Assembly: GCA_025354865.1 (NCBI GenBank)
Contig: JANXMB010000141.1
Span: 1-64,000, forward strand
DNA: 64,000 nt
Reading direction: 5' to 3'
Source: Acetobacteraceae bacterium
Lineage (GTDB): Bacteria > Pseudomonadota > Alphaproteobacteria > Acetobacterales > Acetobacteraceae
The notes beneath the pieces were generated by a model. The model saw nothing but the letters and a program-made list of their open reading frames with translations. It was not told where the DNA came from and did not search any database. Shown here piece by piece: positions 9,926-17,755 of the stretch (position 1 is the first letter of the stretch; each line of letters opens with the position of its first letter). The position numbers were made by a program, and so were the translations under genes.

Positions 9926-9946
9926 GCCGGGGTGATGGCTGGGCCG
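9919..9946 (-). terminator. Strong intrinsic terminator for minus-strand transcription
   Basis: A perfect 10-bp stem (CGGCCCAGCC at 9919-9928, GGCTGGGCCG at 9937-9946) with an 8-nt loop. On the minus strand the stem is followed at once by seven T residues, an ideal rho-independent terminator. On the plus strand no T-tract follows. Both flanking genes are on the plus strand, so the transcript it would end is not obvious. Confidence 0.75.
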
Positions 9947-10049
9947 CTCAGTGCGGTCCGGGTTGACCGAGGTCCGAAGACCCCACGGAGCGTATCTGTT
10001 GGGGAAACGCGGCCGATGCGCCATCATGACCGAAGCGCGGCAGAAAAAA

Positions 10050-10065
10050 TGTGAACCAGTTCACT
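10050..10065. promoter_or_regulatory. CRP/FNR-like palindrome upstream of the nitroreductase
   Basis: TGTGA-N6-TCACT; the core GTGAAC-CA-GTTCAC is a perfect inverted repeat at 10051-10064. It matches the E. coli CRP consensus TGTGA-N6-TCACA at 9 of 10 positions and lies about 100 bp before the nitroreductase start, in the AT-richer intergenic stretch. A related site occurs at 24386. The binding protein is not known; a TetR-type operator is an alternative. Confidence 0.45.
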
Positions 10066-10166
10066 TTTGCCGATCCAAGCCTGCTTGTTATCAAAAAAAC
10101 CGCTCGGTTTGCCACGCGACCGCGCGGCAGCGATGATGCAGCAGAATGTTCGAACCGGAGACTGAC

Positions 10167-11003
10167 ATGTCGGCCCCACGCGACGACGACCGCGCCGCCA
10201 CCCTTCTGCGGCTGCGCAACCGAGCCGTTGCGCCAATCGCCGCGCCGCAATGGAACGAGACCCTGGATATCATCCTCAACCATCGGTCGGTGCGCGGCTT
10301 TCTGCCCACTGCATTGCCCGATGGCACGTTGGAACTGCTGACCGCAGCGGCGCAATCGGCCTCCACGTCTTCCAACCTTCAGGTCTGGAGCGTCGTCGCC
10401 GTGCAAGATCCCGTGCGGAAAGCACGGGTGGCCGATCTCGCGGGCAATCAGCAGTTCATCCGCGACGCGCCGCTGATGCTGATCTGGCTCGCCGACCTCA
10501 ACCGGATCGAACAGATCGCCGCCGATCGGCAAACCCAGGTGGAGGCGACGCATTACACCGAAGCCTTCGTGCTGGGCGTGGTCGATGCCACGCTGGCGGC
10601 GCAGACGGCGTTCGTCGCGGCCGAATCGATCGGATTGGGCGCGGTGTATGTCGGCGCGGTGCGCAACCTCCCCGAGAAGATCGCCGCCGAATTGAACCTG
10701 CCGCCGCATGTGTTCGCGGTGTTCGGAATGGCGGTGGGCTACCCCGATGCCGCACGCGAAACCGGCATCAAGCCGCGCCTGCCGCAGGATGTCGTGCTGC
10801 ATCGGGAGCAATACGACCCCGCCCTGAAACGCGAGGCCATCGAACGCTACAATGGCCTTGCCCGCGACTTCATGCGCGAGCAAGGCATGAAGGAACAGGA
10901 TTGGACCTTGCAGGCGACCGCACGCCTCAAGGATGTGCCGGCGATGCACGGTCGCGATCGGATGCGGGAAGCGCTGCTCAATTTGGGATTCGAACTGCGA
11001 TGA
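10167..11003 (+). CDS. Nitroreductase family protein (NADPH:FMN oxidoreductase type)
   Basis: Flavin oxidoreductase of the nitroreductase superfamily, close to NfsA/Frp types. The phosphate-binding HRSVRGF near residue 35, the AAAQSASTSSNLQ segment and ESIGLGAVYVGAVR near residue 160 are typical. It is expected to be a soluble FMN dimer that reduces nitro or quinone compounds with NAD(P)H; the substrate cannot be read. I place the start at the ATG at 10167 because GGAG sits 6 nt before it; an in-frame ATG at 10146 would add seven residues. Its stop overlaps the next start (ATGA at 11000), so it is coupled to a C-S lyase gene. Confidence 0.88.
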   Translation: MSAPRDDDRAATLLRLRNRAVAPIAAPQWNETLDIILNHRSVRGFLPTALPDGTLELLTAAAQSASTSSNLQVWSVVAVQDPVRKARVADLAGNQQFIRDAPLMLIWLADLNRIEQIAADRQTQVEATHYTEAFVLGVVDATLAAQTAFVAAESIGLGAVYVGAVRNLPEKIAAELNLPPHVFAVFGMAVGYPDAARETGIKPRLPQDVVLHREQYDPALKREAIERYNGLARDFMREQGMKEQDWTLQATARLKDVPAMHGRDRMREALLNLGFELR

Positions 11004-12145
11004 TCGAACGCGATATCGCCGCGCTGCGGGCGCGACGCACCACCAAGTGGCACAAATTCGCCCCCGATGTGCTGCCGGCCTGGGTGGCCGACATGGATTT
11101 CGGGGTGGCGCCGCCGATCGCCGCCGCTCTGGCGCGGTTGGCCGAGCACGAGGAATATGGCTACGCGGATCGGGCAGGGGTGTTGGAAGCGGCCTTCGCC
11201 AGGCGGATGGCGTCCCGTTTCGGCTGGCAGGTGGACCCCGCCGACACCGTTACCCTGGGCGATCTGGTGCAGGCCAGCTTTTCGTCCGTCATGGCATTCA
11301 GCGAGCCGGGGGACGGTATTTTGCTGCAACTGCCGTCCTATCCGCCGTTCATGGGCGCGATTCAGGACACCGGCCGCCGCCTGATCGGCAATCCCATGCG
11401 CGACGATGGCACGCGCTGGACGCTGGACCTGCCCACGACCGTCGATCCGCGCACCCGCATGATGATTTTCTGCCACCCGCAGAATCCGACCGGCCGGGCC
11501 TTTACGCGCGCCGAGTTGGAAACGGTTGTTGCGTTTGCCGTGCAGCACGATCTGATCCTGGTATCGGATGAGATCCACGCCGATATCGTCTATTCCGGCA
11601 GCACCCATATCCCCCTTGCCTCCTTGAGCGCGGAGGCCGCTGCCCGCACGATCACCATCACCTCCGCCACCAAAAGCTTCAATATTCCGGCGTTGCGGTG
11701 TGCGGTCATGCATTTCGGCACCCCGGACCTGAAGGCGCGCTTTCAGAAGCGGGTGCCGTCGCGGCTGCTGGGATCGCCGAGTGTGACGGGCGTGGATGCG
11801 ACGGTTGCGGCGTGGGACGAGGGGCAGCCGTGGCTCGACGAGATGCTGGCGTATTTGCAGGGCAACCGCGATTGGCTCGCCGCTTTCGTGCAGGAAGCGT
11901 TGCCGGGTGTGGCGTTGCGGTTGCCGGAAGCCACGTATCTCGGCTGGCTGGATTGCCGCGGCCTGGAACCGCCGGGATCGGCCGGACAGTTCTGGTTGGA
12001 CAATGCGCGCGTCGGCCTCAATTTCGGCGAAACATTCGGACCCGACTATACCGGCTTCGCGCGGTTGAATTTCGCGACACCTCGGCCGGTGCTGCGGGAA
12101 ATCGTCGGGCGGATGGCAGACCTGGTGCGCCAGCGCCCGGCGTGA
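11000..12145 (+). CDS. MalY/PatB-type PLP-dependent aminotransferase (C-S lyase)
   Basis: Fold-type I PLP enzyme of the MalY/PatB cystathionine beta-lyase-like group: opens with TTKWHKFAPDVLPAWVADMD, contains PQNPTGRAF, the VSDEIHADIVY Asp motif, and the PLP lysine in SATKSFNIPALRCA near residue 230. Members cleave C-S bonds of cystathionine or cysteine conjugates. Its 381 residues are normal. It overlaps the nitroreductase by 4 bp. A shared role in handling conjugated electrophiles or organosulfur compounds is an inference from this coupling only. Confidence 0.88.
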   Translation: MIERDIAALRARRTTKWHKFAPDVLPAWVADMDFGVAPPIAAALARLAEHEEYGYADRAGVLEAAFARRMASRFGWQVDPADTVTLGDLVQASFSSVMAFSEPGDGILLQLPSYPPFMGAIQDTGRRLIGNPMRDDGTRWTLDLPTTVDPRTRMMIFCHPQNPTGRAFTRAELETVVAFAVQHDLILVSDEIHADIVYSGSTHIPLASLSAEAAARTITITSATKSFNIPALRCAVMHFGTPDLKARFQKRVPSRLLGSPSVTGVDATVAAWDEGQPWLDEMLAYLQGNRDWLAAFVQEALPGVALRLPEATYLGWLDCRGLEPPGSAGQFWLDNARVGLNFGETFGPDYTGFARLNFATPRPVLREIVGRMADLVRQRPA

Positions 12146-12191
12146 GACGATCGGGCAGATAAGCGAAAAAACGTTTTTGGGAGAGAATATC

Positions 12192-13010
12192 ATGGACCTC
12201 GGTTTGCAGGGTAAAACAGCCATCGTCACCGGCGGCAGTCGGGGGATCGGCAAGGCGATTGCTCGGGAACTCGCGCGCGAAGGCGTGGATGTCGCGATCG
12301 TCGCGCGCAACATGGCCGACCTCGATGCGACAGCGAAAGAACTATCGGGTGAAACCAATCGCCGCATTCTGCCGTTGCAATGCGACGTGACCAGCAAGGC
12401 GCAGGTCGATGCCATGGTCGCCGAAGCAGCGAAACAGCTTGGCGGCGTCCACATCCTGGTCAACAGTGGGTCCGCCCCCGGCGGGTCGGCTTCCGCCATC
12501 GGTCCGATCGAAAATCTGATTGATGAGGAATTGATCGACGATTTCAACATCAAATATATGGGCGCATTGCGCTGTTCGCGCGCCGTTATGCCGTTCATGA
12601 AACAAGCGGGCTGGGGGCGGATCGTCAATATCAGCGGCGCCAACGCCCGCAATGCCGGCAACCTCAGCGGCGGGGCGCGCAACGGATCGTTGGTGCATAT
12701 GACCAAGACGCTGGCCGTGCAACTCGGTCGTTTCGGCATCACCGTGAATTGCGTGCATCCCGGCACCACCCGCACCGAGCGGACGCCGAGCCTGCTGGCA
12801 GCGCGGGCGGCGCAGTTGAATGTATCGCCCGAGGAAGCGGAGCGGCAGGATTTCCTACCGGACTCGCCGCGCGGCAACAGCATCTGCCGCATGGTGGATG
12901 CCTCGGAAATCGCGTTCGTCACCGCGTTCCTGGCGTCGGACAAATCCTGGGCGGTGTCGGGCGAACTGGTCGCGGCAACCGGCGGTGCCGGCCGTGCGGT
13001 TTACTACTAG
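12192..13010 (+). CDS. SDR-family protein lacking the catalytic tyrosine
   Basis: Short-chain dehydrogenase/reductase fold with an intact cofactor site ([10 protein letters not shown] near residue 18, CDVTSKAQVDAMV). The usual NNAG is replaced by NSGSAPGG, and the YxxxK active site reads VHMTK, with Val where Tyr should be; the Ser region (NISGANARN) is retained. Some SDR subfamilies with R-N-x-x-L before TK share this loss. It may be a divergent reductase or a non-catalytic binder. The ATG at 12192 has GGGAGAG 8 nt upstream. It follows the PatB-like gene by 46 bp and may belong to the same transcript. Confidence 0.82.
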   Translation: MDLGLQGKTAIVTGGSRGIGKAIARELAREGVDVAIVARNMADLDATAKELSGETNRRILPLQCDVTSKAQVDAMVAEAAKQLGGVHILVNSGSAPGGSASAIGPIENLIDEELIDDFNIKYMGALRCSRAVMPFMKQAGWGRIVNISGANARNAGNLSGGARNGSLVHMTKTLAVQLGRFGITVNCVHPGTTRTERTPSLLAARAAQLNVSPEEAERQDFLPDSPRGNSICRMVDASEIAFVTAFLASDKSWAVSGELVAATGGAGRAVYY

Positions 13011-13090
13011 TTCGCGATCACCGTAGGCGGAATCGCGCGATCTAACCGCCTGCCGACCGCATCGATCCAGCCCTAAGCTACCCGACCGGA

Positions 13091-13109
13091 AGGCTGCAAC
13101 ACGCAGCCT
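13091..13109. terminator. Hairpin between convergent SDR and aldolase genes
   Basis: Perfect 7-bp stem AGGCTGC/GCAGCCT with loop AACAC, flanked by further imperfect CCGACCGG/CCCGGCGGG pairing. It lies between convergent stop codons. No clear T-tract follows on either strand, so intrinsic termination is only possible. Confidence 0.35.
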
Positions 13110-13124
13110 CCCGGCGGGTCGGTA

Positions 13125-13892
13125 TCAGGCGGATTTCGCTTTGAGTTCTGCCAGTTCGGCTTTCACGCCGGCGACCATGCACGACAGGTCCGACGTCACC
13201 ATCACCATGTCGAAGCCGCGCTTCACGGCGCCGCCAGCGAAGGTCGCGCCGCTGCAATGCATGACGCATTTGATGCCGTGCTTGTGCGCGGCTTCGCGGA
13301 TTTTATCGCAGGTTGCCATGTGCAGCGGATCGGGATTGTCGCCGCGCGGGGCAAGGCCGAGCGCGAAGGACAGATCGGCCGGGCCGATGTAGACGGCGTC
13401 GAGGCCGGGGGTCGCGCAGATGGCGTCGAGGTTGGCGATGCCTTCCTTCGTCTCGATCATGGCCATCACGATGACTTCGCCGTTGGCATTGGCCACGTAG
13501 TCGGCACCGCCGTAGTGCACAGCGCGGACCGGCCCGTTGGAACGGAAGCCGACCGGCGGATAGCGGCAGGCGGCCACGGCCTTGGCGGCTTCTTCGGCGT
13601 TGTTCACCAGCGGCACGATGATGCCGTAAGCGCCCAGGTCGAGGGCCTTCATGATGGTCTGCGGCTCATTCCAAGCGACGCGGACGAAGGGGACGGTGTC
13701 GGTCTGCGACACCGCTTGCAGCATCGGCAGCACGTCGCTCAGTTCGGCGGTGCCGTGTTGCATGTCGATGCACAGGGAGTCGAAGCCTTGGCGGGCCATC
13801 ACCTCGGCGGTGATGCCATGGCCGATGGACAGCCAGCCCATCGTCGCGCATTTGCCCTCGGCCCATATCTGTTTGATCTTGTTCGGTCGCAT
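13125..13892 (-). CDS. HpcH/HpaI aldolase family protein
   Basis: Class II, metal-dependent aldolase of the HpcH/HpaI family (2,4-dihydroxyhept-2-enedioate or 2-keto-3-deoxy-glucarate aldolase type). GFDSLCIDMQHG near residue 35, LGAYGIIVPLVNNAEEA near 90, MIETKEGIANLDAI (Glu metal ligand) and VYIGPADLSFALG near 170 are all present. It probably cleaves a hydroxy-keto acid to pyruvate plus aldehyde; the natural substrate is unknown. Its 255 residues are typical, and GGAACGAG precedes the ATG. It is monocistronic, just downstream in transcription of a tRNA-Gly gene on the same strand. Confidence 0.87.
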   Translation of the reverse strand: MRPNKIKQIWAEGKCATMGWLSIGHGITAEVMARQGFDSLCIDMQHGTAELSDVLPMLQAVSQTDTVPFVRVAWNEPQTIMKALDLGAYGIIVPLVNNAEEAAKAVAACRYPPVGFRSNGPVRAVHYGGADYVANANGEVIVMAMIETKEGIANLDAICATPGLDAVYIGPADLSFALGLAPRGDNPDPLHMATCDKIREAAHKHGIKCVMHCSGATFAGGAVKRGFDMVMVTSDLSCMVAGVKAELAELKAKSA

Positions 13893-13995
13893 ACTCGTTC
13901 CTCCAACGTGGTTCGCAGAGGGCTGCTATACACAACTGGTTCGGAACCCAACAGGGCGGAAGCCCCTGGCGACGGCAATCGATGCGGATAAAGCG

Positions 13996-14069
13996 TGGAG
14001 CGGGTGGAGGGAATCGAACCCTCGTGTGCAGCTTGGGAAGCTGCCGTTCTACCATTGAACTACACCCGC
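13996..14069 (-). tRNA. tRNA-Gly (anticodon CCC)
   Basis: Read on the minus strand this gives a complete cloverleaf: acceptor GCGGGTG pairs with CACCCGC; D-arm TAGTTCAATGGTAGAAC; anticodon stem GCAGC/GCTGC with loop TTCCCAA, anticodon CCC; and T-arm GAGGGTTCGATTCCCTC. The discriminator is U, as in bacterial tRNA-Gly, and CCA is encoded (13996-13998). It decodes GGG. Confidence 0.96.
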
Positions 14070-14154
14070 GTGCCGTCCCGTGGCATGTTCTTAAACGACC
14101 CCGCCGCTCGGTGCAATCGGGGCGCATAATACGCTGTAACCTTCGGGGGAAACC

Positions 14155-14991
14155 ATGCCGGTCATCGATGTCCAGGTGCATCCGTTCGAACGCAACCATC
14201 CCGGCCGTCCCTGGGCCGGCCCGTCGCATGGGCTGGACTCCGCCAGCGGGCCGGAAATGGTGGCGGCCATGGACAGTGTCGGCGTCGATGCCGCGGTCAT
14301 GGTGTCGTCCTTCTCGGCGTACGAATACGACCCGAGCTATGCGTTGGAGGTCTATAATACCTATCCGGATCGGTTCCGGGTGGTGACGCCGGTCGATACC
14401 GCCGATCCCGGCCTCGACGATTTTGTCGCCGATTGGGCGAAGACGCCGGGCACCGTCGGCATCCGGGTGCGCATTGCCGACGGCAAGGTGACCGACCCCG
14501 CCGACCCCAACACCAACCGCGCCTTTGCCGCCGCCGCTCGGCATGGCCTGCCGGTCAATTTCCTCTGTTGGGGGCGCATCGACCTGGGCGCCGCGTTCAT
14601 CCGGCGCAACCCGGACACCGTTGTGGTTATCGATCACCTCGGGCTGCTGCAACCCTCCAAGCCGCCGGTTCCCGCCGATGTCTGGGCCGATCTGCCGAAG
14701 CTGCTGGCATTGGCCGCATGTCCGAATGTTCGGGTGAAGATCAGCGGCACGGGCACGATGTCGCAGACCGGATACCCCTACGACGACATCTGGGAGCCAG
14801 TGCTGCGCATCGTCGATGCGTTCGGGCTGGATCGTTGCATGTGGGGCACCGATTGGACTCGCACGATCCAGATGCTGACATACGAACAGGGCGTCGCACC
14901 GTTCCGGGAGACGACCCGCTTCTCGCCGAGCGACAAGGCTCGGCTTATGGGTGGGACGTTGGAGCAGGTTTATAACTGGCACCGCTGGTAA
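14155..14991 (+). CDS. Amidohydrolase (TIM-barrel metal-dependent hydrolase)
   Basis: Amidohydrolase-2 family protein of 278 residues. The N-terminus VIDVQVHPFERN aligns with the D-x-H-x-H metal motif but has Gln-Val where the first His is usual, leaving one His. Later come VIDHLGLLQPSK near residue 160 and MWGTDWTRT near 228 with the conserved Asp of the barrel. Relatives include lactonases and decarboxylases such as 4-sulfomuconolactone hydrolase or ACMSD types. The substrate is unknown. Its 3' end overlaps the convergent amine oxidase gene by 47 bp. Confidence 0.82.
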   Translation: MPVIDVQVHPFERNHPGRPWAGPSHGLDSASGPEMVAAMDSVGVDAAVMVSSFSAYEYDPSYALEVYNTYPDRFRVVTPVDTADPGLDDFVADWAKTPGTVGIRVRIADGKVTDPADPNTNRAFAAAARHGLPVNFLCWGRIDLGAAFIRRNPDTVVVIDHLGLLQPSKPPVPADVWADLPKLLALAACPNVRVKISGTGTMSQTGYPYDDIWEPVLRIVDAFGLDRCMWGTDWTRTIQMLTYEQGVAPFRETTRFSPSDKARLMGGTLEQVYNWHRW

Positions 14992-16261
14992 GCGCCTGCA
15001 GGGCGATGCGCGCGGCGTCCTGGCCGCTGAGCCAGGCCCCGGCGACGGTGCCGGCGTATGGACTGTGGCAGGCCTCCCCGGCGAAAAGCAGATGCCCGTC
15101 GGCCAGCGGTTCGGCCAGTCGGCGGCGCGCATCGGCGTGACCCGGCAGGCAGGACGAATAGGCGCCGCGCACCCAGGGATCGGCGTCCCAGCCTGTGACA
15201 AGCCGTCCGCCGCCGGCAAACAGCCGATCCACCCGCCCGCCGAACAGGGCGCGCAACTGTTCCAGCGCGAAATCCGCCGCCGCATCCTCCCCCGCTCGGG
15301 ACAGGTCCCAGGCGCGATCGCCGCCGATCCAACCCTGCACATAATCCCGCCCGAACGGCCAGCATTGGAACGGAATCAGGGTCTCCCCGAGCATCGTTTG
15401 CCGGTCGATGGAGCAATGTGTCGGCAGATCGAGGCGATCGGGGCCGGTGCCGCGCAGGGCGATCTTTATCGCCAGCCCCATCGGTAGCGCGGCGACGCTT
15501 TCCAGGACCGATGGCGGCAACGGCGGGTCGAATTGCACGGTCCCGGCCGCCAGCACCCCGGTGGAGACGGTGACGATGCAAGCCCCCGCGACGATGGTGC
15601 CGTTCGCGGTTTCCACCGTCGCCCGCCCATTCGGCCCACCCCAGGCGATCCGGGTTGCCGGGGTGGCATAGCGGATGTCCAGCCCGGCGGTGCAACGGCG
15701 TTGCACGAAGGCGCCGATGCCGCCGTCCGGTACCAGATTGCTGCCGCCGAGAGCGTTGTTCCGCCAGTCGCGGGCGCTGAACCGATCGGCCTCGGTTACG
15801 CAGATAATCGGCCCCTCCCACGCTTCGACGGTCGCGGCCCAGGGGTCGTCGGGGATGCTTTCGGCGATCGCACGCAGCGGGATGTCGGCATGGCGGGCCA
15901 GCAGTGCATCGGCGGCGGCGGTGTAGCGATCGAAAGCGCCGGCGTAACCGTCCTGTTCCGCTGCCGTCGCCAGCCGGTTGCCGACATAAGTGCGTTCGGT
16001 GCGGATGTCGTCGGAGCGCAGCAACGCGCCGCCCTGCGCAACGGCGATCTCCACCAGCGGATTGTGCTCGGCGTCGTGGAACCAGACCGCGCCCATGTCG
16101 AACCAGACGCCGCCGAGCGCGGTGGGGTAGGCGGTCCAGGCGCGGCCGCCGGGGCGGTCGGATGCTTCCAGCACGATGCAGCTTTTGCCGGAGGCGCGCA
16201 CCGCCGCCGCCGCACCCAGCCCGGCGCAGCCCGCCCCGATCACGACAACATCGGTATCCAC
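14945..16261 (-). CDS. FAD-dependent amine oxidase family protein
   Basis: Flavin monoamine oxidase/phytoene-desaturase-fold protein of 438 residues. The N-terminal FAD-binding VVVIGAGCAGLGAAAAV and EASDRPGGRAWT are classic, and the C-terminal LLFAGEACHSPYAGTVAGA is the second FAD contact. Members oxidise amines or polyamines, giving H2O2. No signal peptide is seen, so it is probably cytosolic. The start is GTG at 16261, with GGGAG 6 nt upstream. Its C-terminal codons overlap the opposing amidohydrolase gene by 47 bp. Confidence 0.9.
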   Translation of the reverse strand: MDTDVVVIGAGCAGLGAAAAVRASGKSCIVLEASDRPGGRAWTAYPTALGGVWFDMGAVWFHDAEHNPLVEIAVAQGGALLRSDDIRTERTYVGNRLATAAEQDGYAGAFDRYTAAADALLARHADIPLRAIAESIPDDPWAATVEAWEGPIICVTEADRFSARDWRNNALGGSNLVPDGGIGAFVQRRCTAGLDIRYATPATRIAWGGPNGRATVETANGTIVAGACIVTVSTGVLAAGTVQFDPPLPPSVLESVAALPMGLAIKIALRGTGPDRLDLPTHCSIDRQTMLGETLIPFQCWPFGRDYVQGWIGGDRAWDLSRAGEDAAADFALEQLRALFGGRVDRLFAGGGRLVTGWDADPWVRGAYSSCLPGHADARRRLAEPLADGHLLFAGEACHSPYAGTVAGAWLSGQDAARIALQALTSGASYKPAPTSHP

Positions 16262-16410
16262 ACTGCCACTCCCGCTTCGGCCGGCGGCAGGATACCGCGC
16301 CCGCTGCGGTGCGCGCCACCTTTGCCGGCGGTGTTGCCGGCTGCATAATAGTTCCGCTGCAACGCGGAAACATGCGACACCGCATGCCGAAAAACCAATG
16401 CGACCGATTT

Positions 16411-16510
16411 ATAGCAGCCGACCGAACCTCTGACCCTTATGCAAGCGGTCGGTCGGCTGCTATCCTCTTGTTTTCGCGCGCAGCCGCCACGCCAACCCTG
16501 CGCGCATACC
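16411..16510 (+). repeat. Dispersed 100-bp repeat, copy A
   Basis: Matches 36841-36940 in inverted orientation over the same length, including the shared cores ATGCAAGCGGTCG and CGCCACGCCAACCCTGCGCG. Its first half is a near-perfect foldback: 15-bp arms at 16411-16425 and 16449-16463 around a 23-nt loop. It sits in the 286-bp gap between the divergent amine oxidase and MarR genes, ending 37 bp before the MarR start, so it may supply or disturb the promoter. No open frame is shared. Confidence 0.85.
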
Positions 16511-16547
16511 GGTCAGCCGTTCGGCCGACCGGTATTATACTCCGGAC

Positions 16548-17051
16548 ATGCCCGATATGCTCGACTCGCCGGTACAGGACTCCGACCCGGCCGTGCGCCG
16601 CGCGCAGGACCTGCTGTTCTTCGCCTACCGCGATTTTACCAATGCGGCGGATGTGCTGCTGGAGGAACTCGGCCTCGGTCGAGCACACCATCGCGTGCTG
16701 CATTTCGTGGGGCGCACCCCCAAGCTGACCGTCACCGAACTGCTGGGAATCCTCCGCATCACCAAACAATCCCTGGCGCGGGTGCTGGGCGATCTGGTCG
16801 CGCGCGGTTTCGTGGCGCAAACGCCGGGCGGGGTGGACCGGCGGCAACGCCTGCTGACGCTCACCGATACCGGCCGCGTGCTGGAACGCCGGTTGTTCGC
16901 GCGGCAGCGGGCCCGCCTCGCTCCGGCGTTCGAACAGGCCGGCGCCGACGCGTTCGCCGGGTTTCAGGCGGTGATGCGGGCGATCGTCGATCCAACCGAT
17001 CGGGCCTTGCTGGACGCGGCGGCCGACGATGGAGGCACGTATGAGCGATGA
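16548..17051 (+). CDS. petP: MarR-family regulator (PetP-like)
   Basis: Winged-helix MarR protein of 167 residues. The core GRAHHRVLHFVGRTPKLTV ... RITKQSLARVLGDL is the DNA-recognition part, and DRRQRLLTLTDTG forms the wing. The HH-x-x-LHFVGR pattern and the overlap with an OmpR-type regulator resemble the petP-petR pair of Rhodobacter capsulatus and other alphaproteobacteria, where the pair affects respiratory and photosynthetic growth; the assignment is by resemblance only. It overlaps the next gene by 11 bp and heads a five-gene same-strand run. Confidence 0.85.
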   Translation: MPDMLDSPVQDSDPAVRRAQDLLFFAYRDFTNAADVLLEELGLGRAHHRVLHFVGRTPKLTVTELLGILRITKQSLARVLGDLVARGFVAQTPGGVDRRQRLLTLTDTGRVLERRLFARQRARLAPAFEQAGADAFAGFQAVMRAIVDPTDRALLDAAADDGGTYER

Positions 17052-17751
17052 GGCCCTGATCCTGCTGGTGGAAGACGATGCGCGGCTGCGCGAACGCCTG
17101 ACTCGCTATCTGGCGAACGAGGGATTTCGCGTCACCGCCGCCGAAAACGCGGCCGATGCGCGCGTCAAACTGTCGTTCCTCGATCCCGATCTGATGGTGT
17201 TGGACGTCATGATGCCCGGCGAAAGCGGGCTGGCGCTGACCGCGTCGATCCGCGAGGAACGCGGCCACGACCTGCCTGTGCTGCTGCTGACCGCGCGGGG
17301 CGGGCCGGAAGATCGCATCGCCGGGTTCGAGGCCGGGGCCGACGACTATCTGGGCAAACCCTTCGAACCGCGGGAATTGCTGCTGCGGATCAGGGCCTTG
17401 CTGCGCCGGGTTGCCGCCCCCCCGCCCGAGACCGCCGCCATCCCGGCGCAAGGCCCGGTGCGATTGGGTGAGGCTGTCTTCGACCTCGAACGGGGGGAAC
17501 TGCGCGGCATCGACGGGATCATTCGGCTGACCGGCGGCGAAAGCGCCTTGCTGACCGCCCTGGCGCGCCATCCGAATGAGGTTTTGTCTCGCGAAGATAT
17601 CGCCGCCGCCGTCGATATGGACGATTCGGGGGAACGCGCGATCGACGTGCAGATGACCCGCTTGCGCCGTAAAATCGAAACGGACCCGCGCGAGCCGCGC
17701 TTTCTGCACACCGTGCGCGGCCGTGGCTATGTGCTGAAACCGGGAATCTGA
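17041..17751 (+). CDS. petR: OmpR-family response regulator (PetR-like)
   Basis: Two-component DNA-binding regulator of 236 residues. Receiver: acidic pair VEDD, phospho-acceptor Asp in DLMVLDVMMPG near residue 55, Lys in LGKPFEPREL near 105. C-terminal winged helix of OmpR/PhoB type from about 140 (LTGGESALLTALARHPN ... VQMTRLRRKIE ... VRGRGYVLKP). The start at 17041 is preferred over the in-frame ATG at 17029 because GGAGG lies 5 nt before it. It is sandwiched between a MarR gene (11-bp overlap) and its probable kinase (4-bp gap), so the three likely act as one regulatory unit. Confidence 0.92.
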   Translation: MSDEALILLVEDDARLRERLTRYLANEGFRVTAAENAADARVKLSFLDPDLMVLDVMMPGESGLALTASIREERGHDLPVLLLTARGGPEDRIAGFEAGADDYLGKPFEPRELLLRIRALLRRVAAPPPETAAIPAQGPVRLGEAVFDLERGELRGIDGIIRLTGGESALLTALARHPNEVLSREDIAAAVDMDDSGERAIDVQMTRLRRKIETDPREPRFLHTVRGRGYVLKPGI

Positions 17752-17755
17752 CGGG

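Noticed and set aside
9948-10949. Minus-strand frame reading toward the minus-strand terminator at 9919-9946, which would give that terminator a gene
   Set aside because: It is the antisense of the nitroreductase and shows no protein-like motifs or start signal; it does not explain the terminator.
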